The position numbers and the translations under genes are program-made. From NCBI GenBank assembly GCA_922989275.2, contig OV277858.1, positions 10,044,001 to 10,108,000 on the forward strand: 64,000 nucleotides of DNA. The letters are read 5' to 3'. The notes below the pieces were generated by a model, which saw only the letters and a program-made list of their open reading frames with translations, had not been told where the DNA came from and made no database searches. The stretch comes from Gari tellinella. Its lineage: Eukaryota; Mollusca; Bivalvia; Cardiida; Psammobiidae. Positions 46,682 to 58,690 of the stretch are shown piece after piece. Numbering within the stretch: position 1 is the stretch's first letter; the number at the start of each line of letters is the position of its first letter.

Positions 46682-47527
46682 TACTGCGCACAATAAATAC
46701 AGCTATCAATGTTTCTTGCTGGATGTAGGGAATACTCATCCCTTTTAAAGTTTTAGAATGTTCCAATCTAAAAATAACTATATGTTAAGTCAGAAGAAAA
46801 CACTAATAATGAGCTATGAAAACATCTTTACCGGGCGCAAGCCGAATGAACTCGGAAAATCTCCATCGTTGATCGGATGTCAACAAACCGATTTAAAAGT
46901 CGACTTTTTCCAACAAATTCATGTGTTTGTCAGATTTAATGCCTCCATAATCATCGCGGATTACTTCTTTTCATATGTTTAGATTACGTATCTGCTTGAA
47001 TATTCAAGTGTAAAAAATGCGCTATGTTGGCTTACATACTGCCTTTAAGGAGGTTCAAGAGACAAAAACATTAAATGAAAGATCCACGCGACCCTAAAGG
47101 GCTCACCTCTTTATCGTTTAACTTACAAACTTAACCTTGCGTAACTTTCTGATTTCTCCCTGTTTGAGTATCTTTATGATAGAGCGATTTATTAACATTT
47201 GCGCAGCTACGTTCTTACATAAATTCAAGCGTAGCTTTATGCAAACCAATAGTTGTTGTAAACTAAGCGTAAATAATAAACCTAACCTACAAAGGCTCTT
47301 TGTTGGGTTTGTAATGCAGCGATGAGAGTGATTAGGCGAAACTTTATCCACTTGATAATAATTTTGATATATAAATATTGATATTCATAATAAATTTATT
47401 TTGATTACCCTCTATTTTTGTGTATTATCAATTGAAGTGTTATGGCTCTGGAACCCTGCTTTATTATTACAGATATCAACCACTTTTTTCTTTTTGAGCT
47501 TTTAACATTCTTAACTTTGTTCATCCT

Positions 47528-47908
47528 CTAATAAATACGAAAGACTCAAGCAGGAAACGTAACACAAACAATACACCCACCTCTCAAGCAGAACACACAC
47601 ACACAGTCATACCACAACAAACACACACACACACACACACACACACGCGCAATACCATTCCCTCATCTACACACTAAATAGAAAACAACACGCAAGACAA
47701 ACATAAAGCAAAGTGAACATAGGAGCCCGCCTTGGTACGGTCAGTAGCAATCAATAACCAACTATAAATTAATTAATTATTTACAACCACTGGGGGGTTA
47801 AACCTGGGTTTAGGGGCGCCCAACCTCACACTTATCTCCTATATTCACCTATAAAGACAAACAGTGTACATAAAATATAAATCCTGTTCCACAACCTCAC
47901 AATCAATT
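47528..47908 (-). mobile_element. PLE 3'-UTR fragment in right arm only
   Basis: Inverted and 5'-truncated copy of the PLE 3' UTR (equivalent to about 14270-14648), including the CA/GT microsatellite and GGGCGCCCAACCTCACACTT. The left arm has CATCAACCCTTATCG at the corresponding site (about 42555-42575), so the insertion is younger than the arm duplication. Confidence 0.88.
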
Positions 47909-49487
47909 TTCTTTTTTCCTGATCGAGAGATTGAGAGAGAGAGATAGCGAGAGAGATAGATAAGACATCGAACAAAGTGTAAATGCTATTTCTCGAGAAG
48001 GCGGGACTTGTTGATAAAGATTGCAGTTAGGAGGCAGGGCATATAATGCATTTTTCGTTCGGGAATTGGCAAAATGTACATAGAAAGCCAGACATGTTCA
48101 ATGAATTTATCCATCCTGGAAATATTAAATGGTAAAGTTCAGTTCTCAATTTAGTACATATTTTACTTTTTATGGTTGTTTACATTGCAAAGTGACAAAC
48201 ACTGTAGATCCCGATCATAGGTTTCCTTTAGGAACCCCCTGATCTGGGTGCACACTGCATGCATTCAATTTTCAAAGGTATACATTATTTACTAACAACG
48301 AGTATACTTGTTGCTAGAGTTCAATGTGTTAACCGTATTTATAAGAAAAACATGTACATATAAAAAGAAATTTTAAGACACGTTTACTTAAGTATTACAT
48401 TTAAACTATTGGTATAGACCGATTTTATTGACATGTCAGGGCAGTGTTTCGATGCGGACCATTTCGTTTCAACTTTGGGGGCGACAGGTCACTCTTTTAT
48501 TATCGGAATTAACCGTCGACGTCTGCCGTTTTTTCTCAACATTACATATTAGTAGACATTTTGCCAAAGGGAATATAATGAAATATGTGAACAGTCGTAA
48601 CGCATACAACTTATGCGAGTTGACCCTTAGAATGCACCTGGTAGTGCGTGAAATCAATGTGGTGTAAGTGATAGAATAAGTAGCAAACCAAGTGGTTCCA
48701 TGTTAGACGCCGAGTTCCTCTGTCGCTGGTCTGGATCTAATCTTTCTGCATAAGCCAAACAGTCGTGATTCTTCGAGTCTGCATTAATTCTAGTAAAAAG
48801 ATGTTTACATATGAATCAAGCAAGCATGATTTAAATATGAGAATGGTTTTTTAATTCAATAATTACACATTTAACCCTCGTGTCTACTAAAGGGGACTAA
48901 GTCTGCATGGTGTGATCAGTCTCCAGAATCGTCTCTTCAAGATGATTCTTATGAGTAATGACACCACAGTATCCGGCGCATGCACATGGTGTCTGCTTTA
49001 GAGGACAGTTTAGAAGATATGGCTATTGCGTGCATAAATAGCGATATGAATGTGGAACATCCAAACAGTTAGGATCCTGATCAGACGACATTTTTTTCTC
49101 TGCGTCCGTGTATTATCCAGGCCTGTAACTTTTATTTCTTCCGGGGTACCTAACGCAGGATGCATAAAGGGGTGTCAAACAGTTTGAAACCTGATCAGAT
49201 GCTGAGTTACCAAATGATGACACATTTATTCAAGGGTGTTAATTTATTCCTTCAAGTAAATTTTATTCTAAAGTTATGAAATCAATCTGAATGCAATCAA
49301 TTCGATTGCTGGTGCTGTTTCAATGGATCGTTGACTCTGCACGTGCCGGTATACAGTAAAACCTTTGATCGACAGTCACTCAATGATAATGTTCGTTGAT
49401 CTTCAAAGACACTGTATATCTGCTTAATGCAGGGCAAACTTTTGCAAACTCTCTCCTATGAGTTTTCTACGTTACATTTGTCATGCG

Positions 49488-50501
49488 TTAAAGCCACGAT
49501 CTCACTGTCCCGGTTTGGGTCACCGATGAGTCCCGGTTTAACAATCTGGCAGTCACCGGGAGTTCCACCTTGGCGGCGCCGGGGACGACCGGCTCGATCC
49601 GGGTTTGACCGGATGCCACCGGCTAACATCCCCGGATGCTTTAAAATGTTTACTACAACCGGGGGCCACCGGGACAGAAACAAGAACCGGCTTCATCCGG
49701 GGAATGCCGGAGCAACGCCGGGGTATGCCGGGGCAACGCCGGATCTTTACCGGCACATTTGGAGCAGCTCCGGGTCTCTACCGTGAACAGCCGGGGTGTT
49801 TGCGAGGATAAATTTTGATTTTTTTAAAAAAAAAATGCAGTTTTCTACATTATGATTTTAGCGTTTGCGTTTCGTCTGTGTTTAAATAGGAAATAATATC
49901 GTCCTCTCTATTGTATAGGGAAAATCTAATATATAAAAACAAAAGTTTTTCTTTATAAATAAATGGCTAAAGTCTTTATGTCCACTACAAACAGTATGTA
50001 ACCAGATCAGACACCGAGCAAACTGTTTGAAACTCATATTAAAATGAAGTTTGAACAGTCTACAACATTAGTATGTTCTATTTTATTGCATTTCGTTTGT
50101 ATTTCATCTCATATACACCGAGAGACAAAAGAGAATTTATACTAACTAACGTCCGTTCCGGTTTATGTCCATTCCGGCGAACACCGGGTAACGCCGGCAC
50201 GTCACCGGTGAACAACCGGGGTTGATCGGGACGACACCGGTGGTCACTGGGATACCACCGGCGACGGCCGGGGTTACGCCGTGTTATACCGGGGTTAACC
50301 GGGAACAGACCAGCCCTTCACCGTAACTACGCAGGGCCAAACCGGGAACTCACCGGGAAGGTTCGGGGAGATCCGGCTTCATAACCGGTGCTCCACCGGG
50401 GGAGACACCGGGAATGTGAGATCGCAATTTATTTTTTCATAACGGGACGTTCCACCGGGACGTACCGGCGCCAGCACCGGGACAGTGAGATCGGGGCTTA
50501 A
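49488..50501. mobile_element. TTAA-flanked CCGG-rich element, right arm
   Basis: Inverted copy of 39939-40987 with TTAA at both ends (49488-49491, 50498-50501) and GCCACGATCTCACTGTCCCG against GCCCCGATCTCACTGTCCCG. No coding content. Confidence 0.8.
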
Positions 50502-50856
50502 GCAGTACCTTTCTGATACGCATGTCAATTTATTATGCTGGTCCTTTAAATAGTCGTTTATTATAACACAGATTTTACTGTTTCAGCACATGCGGGTTAA
50601 TTTATTCCTTGAAGTAAAATTTTATTTAAATTCTAAAGTTAAAAAAAAATGTAATCGTGCATTTTTATCGTGCGTGCATTGAATAAACATACACAATTTT
50701 TACTCTGATATTTAACTCTTTTTCTCCAAGTTTATTTTGATAAATTATCATCAAATTATATAATGTTTTCTTTATTAATGGTTTAAATTGATTCTCTGAG
50801 TTTTTGTTACTACAGATTCATTAATTTTCCCCTATTTTAAATATAGGGTAGACTAG

Positions 50857-50935
50857 CGAAACGTACAGGTAGCAAAACGTCTGAGTAGCGAAACGACTTC
50901 AGGTTGCGTAGCGAAACGTCCGGAGTAGCGAACAT
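50857..50935. repeat. GTAGCGAAACG iterons, right arm
   Basis: Mirror of 39496-39585: five GTAGCGAAACG-type motifs, followed by the CTCCCGATATGATCGGGAG palindrome. Confidence 0.7.
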
Positions 50936-52364
50936 GTGATATCTCCCGATATGATCGGGAGCTCCAGAAATTAGAACTCTTCTAATGATGTCCCGATCGG
51001 GAGATGAGATCTCTCGATATTTCATTTTCACAGGTTCATTTTTTTCAAGGTGAGCTTTTATATCATTTACCTTGATCGCCGATTCTAATAAAATCATAAA
51101 ATTGGCTTCTCTGGCTAATTCAGTATAAATTGGTACAATCCTTACATGAACACTACTGATGCGTGTTAACACGTTACGCAATCATTCGATAAGTTTGATA
51201 AGTGTAGCACTATATGGCTCTAGACTGCCATTCATTCAATCATTCCAGACTGCGTGATAACAATCTTGACGCCTGCCGAGTGAGTTTTGACACATTTCTG
51301 TGTTTGAGATCTCATATACACACACTTAAACCAACTATGAAAGTTACGAAATGGCAGGCGCCTTAATATTTGCTACGAGAACAACGTTTATTTTGTAAGT
51401 AAAAAAGTATTCCCCAGTGTCGCTTTCTAACAATCAGTTTAAATTAAACTTTGGACCTAAAATCTTCTGTTTATTACATACGATCTGTGCAAATGTATAT
51501 TAAGTTAGATTTTACAACGAATTACGCTCAACAAATTTATTTGCAATCAGTTTTCGCGGTAGAAAATTTCGATGCGTTATTTTGTTGTTACAACCGCACA
51601 CCGGTCTATGACGCAAGTAATTGTTGCCTGCAAACTTTGTCACATGCAACAAATCTCTGAGTTATTTTTTGTGCGTTTTCTTTCAGAAAATATCTGTCAA
51701 ACAGTAAGTATCTAGATGAGATGATGCGGCGAGATATAACTGGGTAAAAATGGTCCCTGTCTTAGTGGTCTAAAGACTTATCTATTCACTTATCTATTCA
51801 CTTATGAAAATATACAAATGTATTGGATTTTCACTTCTTGCGCCCAGTTTTTTTTCGCGAAAAAATCTCCCTCTTTGGCACCCCAATCTCCCTATTAAAA
51901 TTTCCAAATCTCCATATTTGGATCCAAGAAAATATCACATGTATGGTAGCGAAACGTCTGGTAACCGTTCTCCCACCCCTGCACATTAATTAAAAATCAG
52001 AATAATGTATTAGACCAGTCGGGCTACGGCCAGACATTTCTGTACATCCGGACCGAACTTCAACCAGTGAATGTCTGTCGGACGTGCGTTAATATCAATC
52101 CCTGCATTGCAGTCCTGAACTGCAACTCTCTAAACCCAGTGTTGTGCCTAGCCCTAGGTCCAAAATTTTCGGGGACACTATGTCCCCCTGTCAAAATTCC
52201 AGGGGAAATTTGATATTTCCGGGGGACACACTAAAATAAATTTCAAACATGATAGGCCTACCTTTTAATTAGAACGTGACATCGCAGATGATGCGAATAC
52301 CCTCGCTCAATTCTATTTATACCAATGATGTCCTTTTAAAAGGGGGGATATCTGTGAACATAAC

Positions 52365-52445
52365 CGGCTGCGTGGCTTAAAGGTAGAGTCTCCGCTTGAC
52401 GCTTGTAGTGCAGGAGGTAATGGGTTCAATCCCCTGTCGGGTCAA
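52365..52445 (+). mobile_element. tRNA-like SINE head, right arm
   Basis: GGCTGCGTGGCTTAAAGGTAG and GGGTTCAATCCCC at tRNA spacing, with a 7-nt insertion compared with the left copy. Confidence 0.55.
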
Positions 52446-52688
52446 ACCAAAGACTTAAAAATTTGTATTAATGGCTTACATCCTTGGCGCTCAGGATTTT
52501 GGGTTAGCATTACAACTGGTTTGTCAGTGTCAGGATAAAATGATCGACTGACCAGGTACAGTCCCGTGATTGGTGCACCTAAAAAATGCGGAAAGGGACG
52601 TGTATTAGAGAGAAAAAAGAAAACCATCAGGGCTGCCATTTCTCCGGATATTTCCGAAATCTTTGGATTTTTATTCCAACAGATCGAA

Positions 52689-52767
52689 GCTTAAAACAGT
52701 CTGAAAGTAAAGCAGAATGCGCCTTTAGTTAAGGCGCATTCTGCTTTACTTTCAACCTGCTTTAAGC
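52689..52767. repeat. GCTTTAAGCAGG hairpin element, full-length
   Basis: A nearly perfect foldback of about 79 bp: arms GCTTAAAACAGTCTGAAAGT... and ...ACTTTCAACCTGCTTTAAGC, core AATGCGCCTTTAGTTAAGGCGCATT. It is the best preserved copy. Confidence 0.88.
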
Positions 52768-54070
52768 ATTACATGTCTTAAAAACTAGAAACATAATATG
52801 GGTTAAATATATAATCAGGAAAATCGGGTTTGAAAAATTGAAAAAATTGAAATCTTAGGATTTTTTTTATCAATTTTTAACTTATGGCAGTGAGTTACAT
52901 ACATACATACATACAGACTGAGTGAAATATTCAAGCATTATCATCATAAAAATGTTACAAATTGTCAATAACGTATTTCATACTTAAAATTCCCTAAAAT
53001 AAAATGAATCTGGTTATTTAGATGTACTACCGCCACAAACTGTTTGCCAAGGTCATTCAGTGAGGGTCAACTCCGAAAAGTGACTATCACTCAGTCTGAC
53101 TTTTCAACGAAGAAGAAAGGTAAACACTAATTTACATGAGATAACCTTGAAACAAAATGCATCCATGCATGTATAAACGCATATCGCAAACAACGATAAG
53201 AAAGAAGAAGAAGAACGACCAAACTTTCCAAATGCGAAAAGAGGTGGGGGCGAAAAAGTACGGATGAAATTTTAAAACCACTGCACATATTATACAATCT
53301 TTATTGTTTAACCACAAGATAAATCAATGAGACTATGTGAATCAATTTGTTTTAAAAACAACTGTTTTAATATATAATTTAAATGAACTGATCAAAATAC
53401 AAATAATAAAAGTTTACCATTCGCTTTTCGTAGCAAGGGCGCGGCCATTTTTTTCCAGAGATGTTCCGGAAATGAAAAGTCGGAATGCCGATGTCGTCTC
53501 GGGTAATTCCGTTGTGTTATACTTCTACTTCTCCATTTATTTCGAATTTATTGTATTTAAAATATATCATTGAATAACAACATTTATTGATTTCCCATTG
53601 CAAAAATAACTTTATGATAGCAACATTGGCAAATATATCGCTGTACCACCAGGAAATAACATTTTCCCGGAAATTGCCGAATGTTTTTTTCCGAACAGAG
53701 ATCGGCACAGAGAGGAAATTATCTAACAGTTGGAACGATTCATGGATAACGAAAAATCGATTTTTTTATATAGCAGTATTTTACAACATTTCATAGCTCA
53801 AATGATAGATTAGGTGATAATTAAGCTTGCTGCATTACAAAAGTTCTTTGATATAGCGAATTTTACGGTAAATTTCGGAAAAATAGTTGGTCTCCTTTAT
53901 GAGTATTTTATAGGATATGAGATATACGCCATCAATTATTAAAACACATCTAGTATCAAAAGTAAAATTTCAATGGTAAAAATATTTTATGTAACACTGA
54001 ATGTGCTTAATTTGAAACGAATGGCAAAAAAAATAAAGGTCTCTTTGGTCTCAATTTTTAGTTATGATTG

Positions 54071-54161
54071 GTCAAAATATTAAGGAGACCAAAAATTGTC
54101 TCCCTAATCCAGCGGTCTCCCTAAGCCTGATTATATAGGACGAACGGTCTACCTAAGGAGG

Positions 54162-54217
<56 letters not shown>

Positions 54218-54314
54218 TAATGACGGCATTAAGGTGACCAGTTATCCTTTAAAATGGGGGTTAAGGCGACCGGCAGTTTAGGGTGACCAAAAGCGGTCTC
54301 CTTAATATTTTGAC
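54071..54314. repeat. MITE with perfect 20-bp TIR, right arm
   Basis: Same element as 36361-36582, inverted; TIRs at 54071-54090 and 54295-54314. Its TA run (54166-54213) has expanded. Confidence 0.88.
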
Positions 54315-55855
54315 ATTAAATTTCAGGGGTAAAAAATGGTGCGAGAGCGTCGAAACTTTGCAAACACCTTAAAAACAGTCCTCTTACTCATATGGAATTA
54401 ACTTTTCTGGTCTGAAAAGATAAAGAAAATCAAAAAAATAACTTGAAATCTTGATCGCGTATATTTTGAAGTCCCTAAAATAAGTGTTTAAGGCGACCAA
54501 CGTAAAACCTGATTTATTTCAGAATTTGACTATATATTGATACTTTCAAAGTTGTACTTTAGTTTAATTGTCCGTCTGAGGTAGTGTGACGATGCTTGTC
54601 CCTTTTCTGCTGAAAATAAAGAAATCGAGTTTTTAAGCCTATAAATTTGTCATATTTTAAAACCGTTACAGTGGACATATTCGCTAAGTTTCGGACAACT
54701 TTCTGAGACGCATCCATTTCACATCAACATTCGAAGGTATTCCAAATTAGCAGTTCCGCTTCAACGACCGCCAAAAATTGGCAATATGGCTACTGTACGG
54801 GAAACGAATGGTAAGTTTTTGACGCTTTATCACACACTATGTAGCATATGTCTAGTTATTTGATTTAATTTATTTTTCTGCAATCTATCTTTGGTTGGTT
54901 TGCAATGCTGTCCGTTGACGTGACTTATCGACTTGTCGGACTGTCCGGGCGTCAAACTGTTTATAACTGCTGGTGGGTGGGGGGACGGAGAAGTTATTAT
55001 TCATGATTTAGAATAGGTAGTGACAAGGGGTATGTGGCCGTGCCTCTAATCTTTGAAATAAGTGGTACGGTCACCCTAGTGAGGGTTGGCTAGGGCAACA
55101 AGCCAACAACAACACACTATTTTGACTGCAGATACATTTGTAAATTTTGATTGATGCTAATATTAATACTCTCTCATTTCTACCATATCTTATGGATATT
55201 CAATGGAAAAAAACAAAGAAACTTCAACAAATATTCGCCACCAAACTTGTTTTCATAACAGCAATGAGAGTATCCTCTTCATTCGTTTCACCGGAGCCCT
55301 CAGCGAAAAATATTATAAAGATTATCATTTTAAATTAAAAAAAAAGGCAAATACAGTGAAGGAATGTGAAGAAAAATTAGTTTTCTAACTGAAAATAACT
55401 AGAGCTGTCATTGATAGGAACGTTATTGATGTATCGGCTTGCCAATAACTGTTCATCAATCAATATATCGACAGGGGTGTGGAAATCCCACGTTCGTCTC
55501 GTACATTTTTTGGCCCGCACAAAAATTTAATTGATTTTTGCATTTTAATTGTCCACGGACAAGCACGGATTCGGGATAATATTATATTTGGAAGCCTAAA
55601 TGTGCCTTCAAATCTGACCAAAATAGCTATAAATTCAAAGAAATGGAGATAATCTGCGACTTCTGACGTTTATGTTTGAATAAGGCGAATGTGTTCACTA
55701 AATAAGCTGATGAATAACTATTTGGATTTTTTTCTTCTAAACTTGATTTAAGCCGGCGAAAAATTCCCATTAACAGTGAGAACCACTGTGAAATAATAAA
55801 GAAGATGTTATAATTGGCCGGATTGAAAATGCGGTCTATAGATTGGCGAATGCCG

Positions 55856-56165
55856 CCCGTCTGTCTGTCTGTCTGTCCGTCCTCACTTTGGTTGACCTTT
55901 TTGTAAGTGTCAGTTTTAGCCAAAGCTTAAGTCCTACTGCAACCAAATTTGGCATGTACAGTTATAGTGAGGTCATCATCACATGCTGTGGGTAACAAGG
56001 TCACTGTGACCTAGATTTCACGGTCCAATGACTTAGAGAATTCTTGGTTAACCTTTTCGTTTGCGTCTTGGTTTACCTTTTTGTTAGTGTCAGTTTTAGT
56101 CAAAGTTTAAGTCCTACAGCAACCAAATTCGGCATGTACAGTTGTAGTGAGGTCATCATCACATG
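55856..56165. repeat. CTGT microsatellite and 181-bp tandem pair
   Basis: CTGTCTGTCTGTCTGTCCGTCC (55859-55880) precedes two units with GGTTxACCTTTTTGTxAGTG and GGCATGTACAGTTRTAGTGA, spaced 181 bp. Open frames on both strands here are repeat artefacts. Confidence 0.7.
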
Positions 56166-56362
56166 CGATATTTCGCACGAAAATGACAGATATCGCATCA
56201 AAATTTGTATAACGGAAGTTTATTCTTCTCGATTTATTTCCGATATTTACAAACATTTCTGATCAATTTCGTCGAACGCCTTATCGTAATCGCAGCATCC
56301 CGCGCACCAATAAGTATAACAGCAAACCAATAAACGGAAAGGACCGAGAGTTCGGAATTTTG

Positions 56363-56370
56363 TATATAAA
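56363..56370 (+). promoter_or_regulatory. TATA box upstream of 5S-like locus
   Basis: TATATAAA 28-35 bp before the start of the 5S-like stem at 56398, the usual position of the upstream TATA in many invertebrate Pol III genes. Confidence 0.45.
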
Positions 56371-56397
56371 ATCAAAACACATCCGGTTCAGAATAAA

Positions 56398-56499
56398 ACG
56401 TGTACCAGACCGCACGTAGACTAATTGGTTAAGCAACGTCCTGTGAGGTTAGAATCTGGATGGGTGACCGGCAGGGATTACCGTCGGCCCGGTACACGT
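56398..56499 (+). rRNA. 5S rRNA-like locus (variant or pseudogene)
   Basis: About 102 nt closed by a perfect 9-bp terminal stem (ACGTGTACC / GGTACACGT). The 3' two thirds follow animal 5S rRNA: GGTTAAGCAACGTC (box A region), GAGGTTAGAATCTGGATGGG (intermediate element) and GGGTGACCGGCAGGGATTACCG (box C region). The 5' third is about 18 nt shorter than 5S and does not align, while the stem is restored by compensating sequence. No T-run terminator follows closely. It may be a 5S-derived gene, the head of a 5S-type SINE, or a pseudogene. Confidence 0.7.
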
Positions 56500-57202
56500 T
56501 ATGTCCTCTGTCATTGGATCGTACTTTCTTTCGAAAACAGGAATGTAATTTCCCTTCACTGGATTGAATAACTGCACAATGCACCAAAATATCGTTCATT
56601 TTATTCCTTAGTTATCGTCGTAACCGCGCCGATAATTTTTGTCACTAGTTTTCGCGAACTGACCCTCTACAGACGAAAATGAATCTGCCGATAACATATA
56701 CGCTAATGGCGCGTGCGGTAAACTATCAATTTATGGTATGGATTAAATCTTTTCACTAGATTTCGATAAGGAGAAGAAGAATAACAGTTCCATGTCATAT
56801 AAATTTTATTTACACAAAATTCTCAAGCAATAGATATAGCAGTAGTGCTTGTTGGTACAAACAGACTACCAATTAAAATTTCTCTCATCATCTAAAAAAA
56901 TCTCTCACTTTTTTTTGACAAATGAGAGAATTTCTCTCACTTGCATTCTGCGACAGAATAATCCCTGCAAAGCAAAATTGCAGACAATCCGGCCATACCG
57001 ACATTGGCTGTTTCTCGTTTTAATCATATGATGCTTCAACACAAGTGAAACCGTCTGTAGTTAGGTCCGGTATTGTTTTAAAACCACTGTGTCGGTGTCC
57101 GTCTTGTAGCCCTTATCTTAAAATAATGTCACTTACGTTTTCACATTTGTTTATAACATGATTGACAGCTAATGGATGAAAAAGTTTCTTGTAAGAAAAG
57201 AC

Positions 57203-57243
57203 AGTAAAACCAGAGAGAGTGTAAAGCCAGAGATTCACGACTC
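57203..57243. repeat. Left member of a 40-bp inverted pair
   Basis: GTAAAACCAGAGAGAGTGTAAAGCC...GACTC is the inverse of 58646-58690. The pair encloses the hairpin at 57513 and the 188-bp array, so 57203-58690 may be a separate nested element. Confidence 0.6.
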
Positions 57244-57512
57244 GAATGATTTATACATGCGAGACCGTTGAGCGAGATTTCGCGAGAACAGGTCCTCGCG
57301 AGTTATATAAGCTTTAGCGACGATCGGGGAAAAAGTCGATATTTGGAATTACTTATCAGTTGCTTCGTTAATACGGTCTACAGTTATTTTACAATACAAA
57401 CATTCCTTAACTCTTTCCTCCCTGAAACTTTAAATGGACAATTCCAGTTTCGATTTTTGTCTAGTCCATTTCTGAATTTTAAGAGTTGTTTTTATCAATT
57501 TTGCCATTACTG

Positions 57513-57579
57513 ACAAACAGTGAAGACCCTGATCAGAGGGCTCCTTTCGGAGCCCTCTGATCTGGGCCTTCACTGTTTG
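57513..57579. repeat. Near-perfect 67-nt hairpin
   Basis: CAAACAGTGAAGACCCTGATC...GGGCTCC pairs with GGAGCCC...TCTGGGCCTTCACTGTTTG around the loop TTTC, with only a couple of mismatches. Size and pairing would suit a pre-miRNA-like transcript, but the CAAACAGT...ACTGTTTG ends tie it to the MITE families of this window. Confidence 0.75.
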
Positions 57580-57815
57580 AACAGGACAAGTGTACTATTC
57601 ACATGTACACTGTTTGAAAAGACGCCTATATGCGGGACTAGGGTTCAAAGGGTTAAAAAAGCCTCTTGGTCGAGTTTTAACACAAAAGAATAATAAGAAT
57701 AAAGTCAGAGCATCAATTAACCCCTCCGCGCATCGCACACACGTTAATTAGTGTTTGGGAAATGCCGATTGAATGAAAAGTGACGACAGTTTGCACGAAG
57801 GTGTGAATGGACCCA

Positions 57816-58366
57816 TGGGTGGCCTCATTAAAATTTATTTTATAGCAAAATGCGTGGACAAATTGACATGAAAATTTCGCCATAACTGTATCTTAATATG
57901 AGCTACATGGACAACCCATTCTTATTCATGTTTGAATGTTCAAACTGATGTTTAAGCGTTTACGGCAAGACGATATTGCATCGATCTTCAATCGAAGCAC
58001 CAGTGGGTCGCCTCATTAAAATTTAATTTATAGCAAAATGCGTGGACAAATTGACATGAAAATTTCGCCATAACTGTATCTTAATATGGGCTACATGAAC
58101 AACACATTCTTATTCATGTTTGAATGTTTAAACTGAAGTTTAAGCGTTTACGGCAAGACGATATTGCATCGATCTTCAATCGAAGCACCAGTGGGTGGCC
58201 TCAATAAAATTTAATTTATAGCAAAATGCGTGGACAGATTGACATGAAAATTTCGCCAAAACTGTATCTTAGTTTGAACTACATGGATAACCCATTCTTA
58301 TTCATGTTTGATTGTTCATACTGAAGTTTTAAGCGTTTACGGCAAGACGATATTGAATCGATCTTC
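57816..58366. repeat. 188-bp tandem repeat, three units
   Basis: GGGTGGCCTCATTAAAATTT begins at 57817, 58005 and 58193, exactly 188 bp apart. Each unit contains AAAATGCGTGGACAAATTGA and TTTACGGCAAGACGATATTG. Units differ at only a few positions. Confidence 0.88.
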
Positions 58367-58645
58367 ATTTTTTTGGAACTTACCAGCAACGTATCTTCCG
58401 TTGAGCCAGGAATACACTTTCTCGGTTTAATCCACAACTCATATTTTGGTTTCACTCGATTAGAATCACAAAATATCGTATAAAAACGAAATAAAGTCAA
58501 TATTTATAAGTCAACTGGTCGATATGTGTATTTTTTGCCATTATCGCGACGCTGTCATTACCTGTGCTGGTCACGTGACCGCATCGACATACATCACTGC
58601 CTCTCAACGGACACCTGTTATATGGGGAAAGAAGGAAAATAAGGG

Positions 58646-58690
58646 AGTCGTGAATCTCTGGCTTTACACTGACTGTCTCTGGTAAAACTA
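58646..58690. repeat. Right member of the 40-bp inverted pair
   Basis: GAGTCGTGAATCTCTGGCTT...TGGTAAAAC, inverse of 57203-57243 with a 4-nt insertion. Confidence 0.6.

Larger units (their letters stand above)
42709..47388. other. Spacer between the inner palindrome arms
   Basis: About 4.7 kb that is not mirrored. It contains degenerate AT-rich and GACCTCTAAATGACC-type repeat sequence (43500-43850), Helitron-like element H, a 39-bp minisatellite and two MITE copies. No gene is recognised. Confidence 0.75.
47389..54996 (-). repeat. Inner palindrome arm, right (about 7.6 kb)
   Basis: Inverted copy of 35698-42708. The length difference is largely explained by the PLE 3' fragment at 47528-47908 and a longer TA microsatellite at 54166-54213, plus small indels. 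It ends where left and right sequences part after GACGGAGAAGTT (54985-54996). Confidence 0.93.

Noticed and set aside
47581..47650. CA/GT tracts as possible CRISPR-like or regulatory arrays
   Set aside because: Simple microsatellite inside the PLE 3' UTR, shared with 3770-3825 and 14530-14580. No CRISPR is expected in an animal genome.
55627..55923. 98-codon minus-strand frame starting MAKTDTYKK
   Set aside because: Overlaps the CTGT microsatellite and the 181-bp repeat. No family resemblance.
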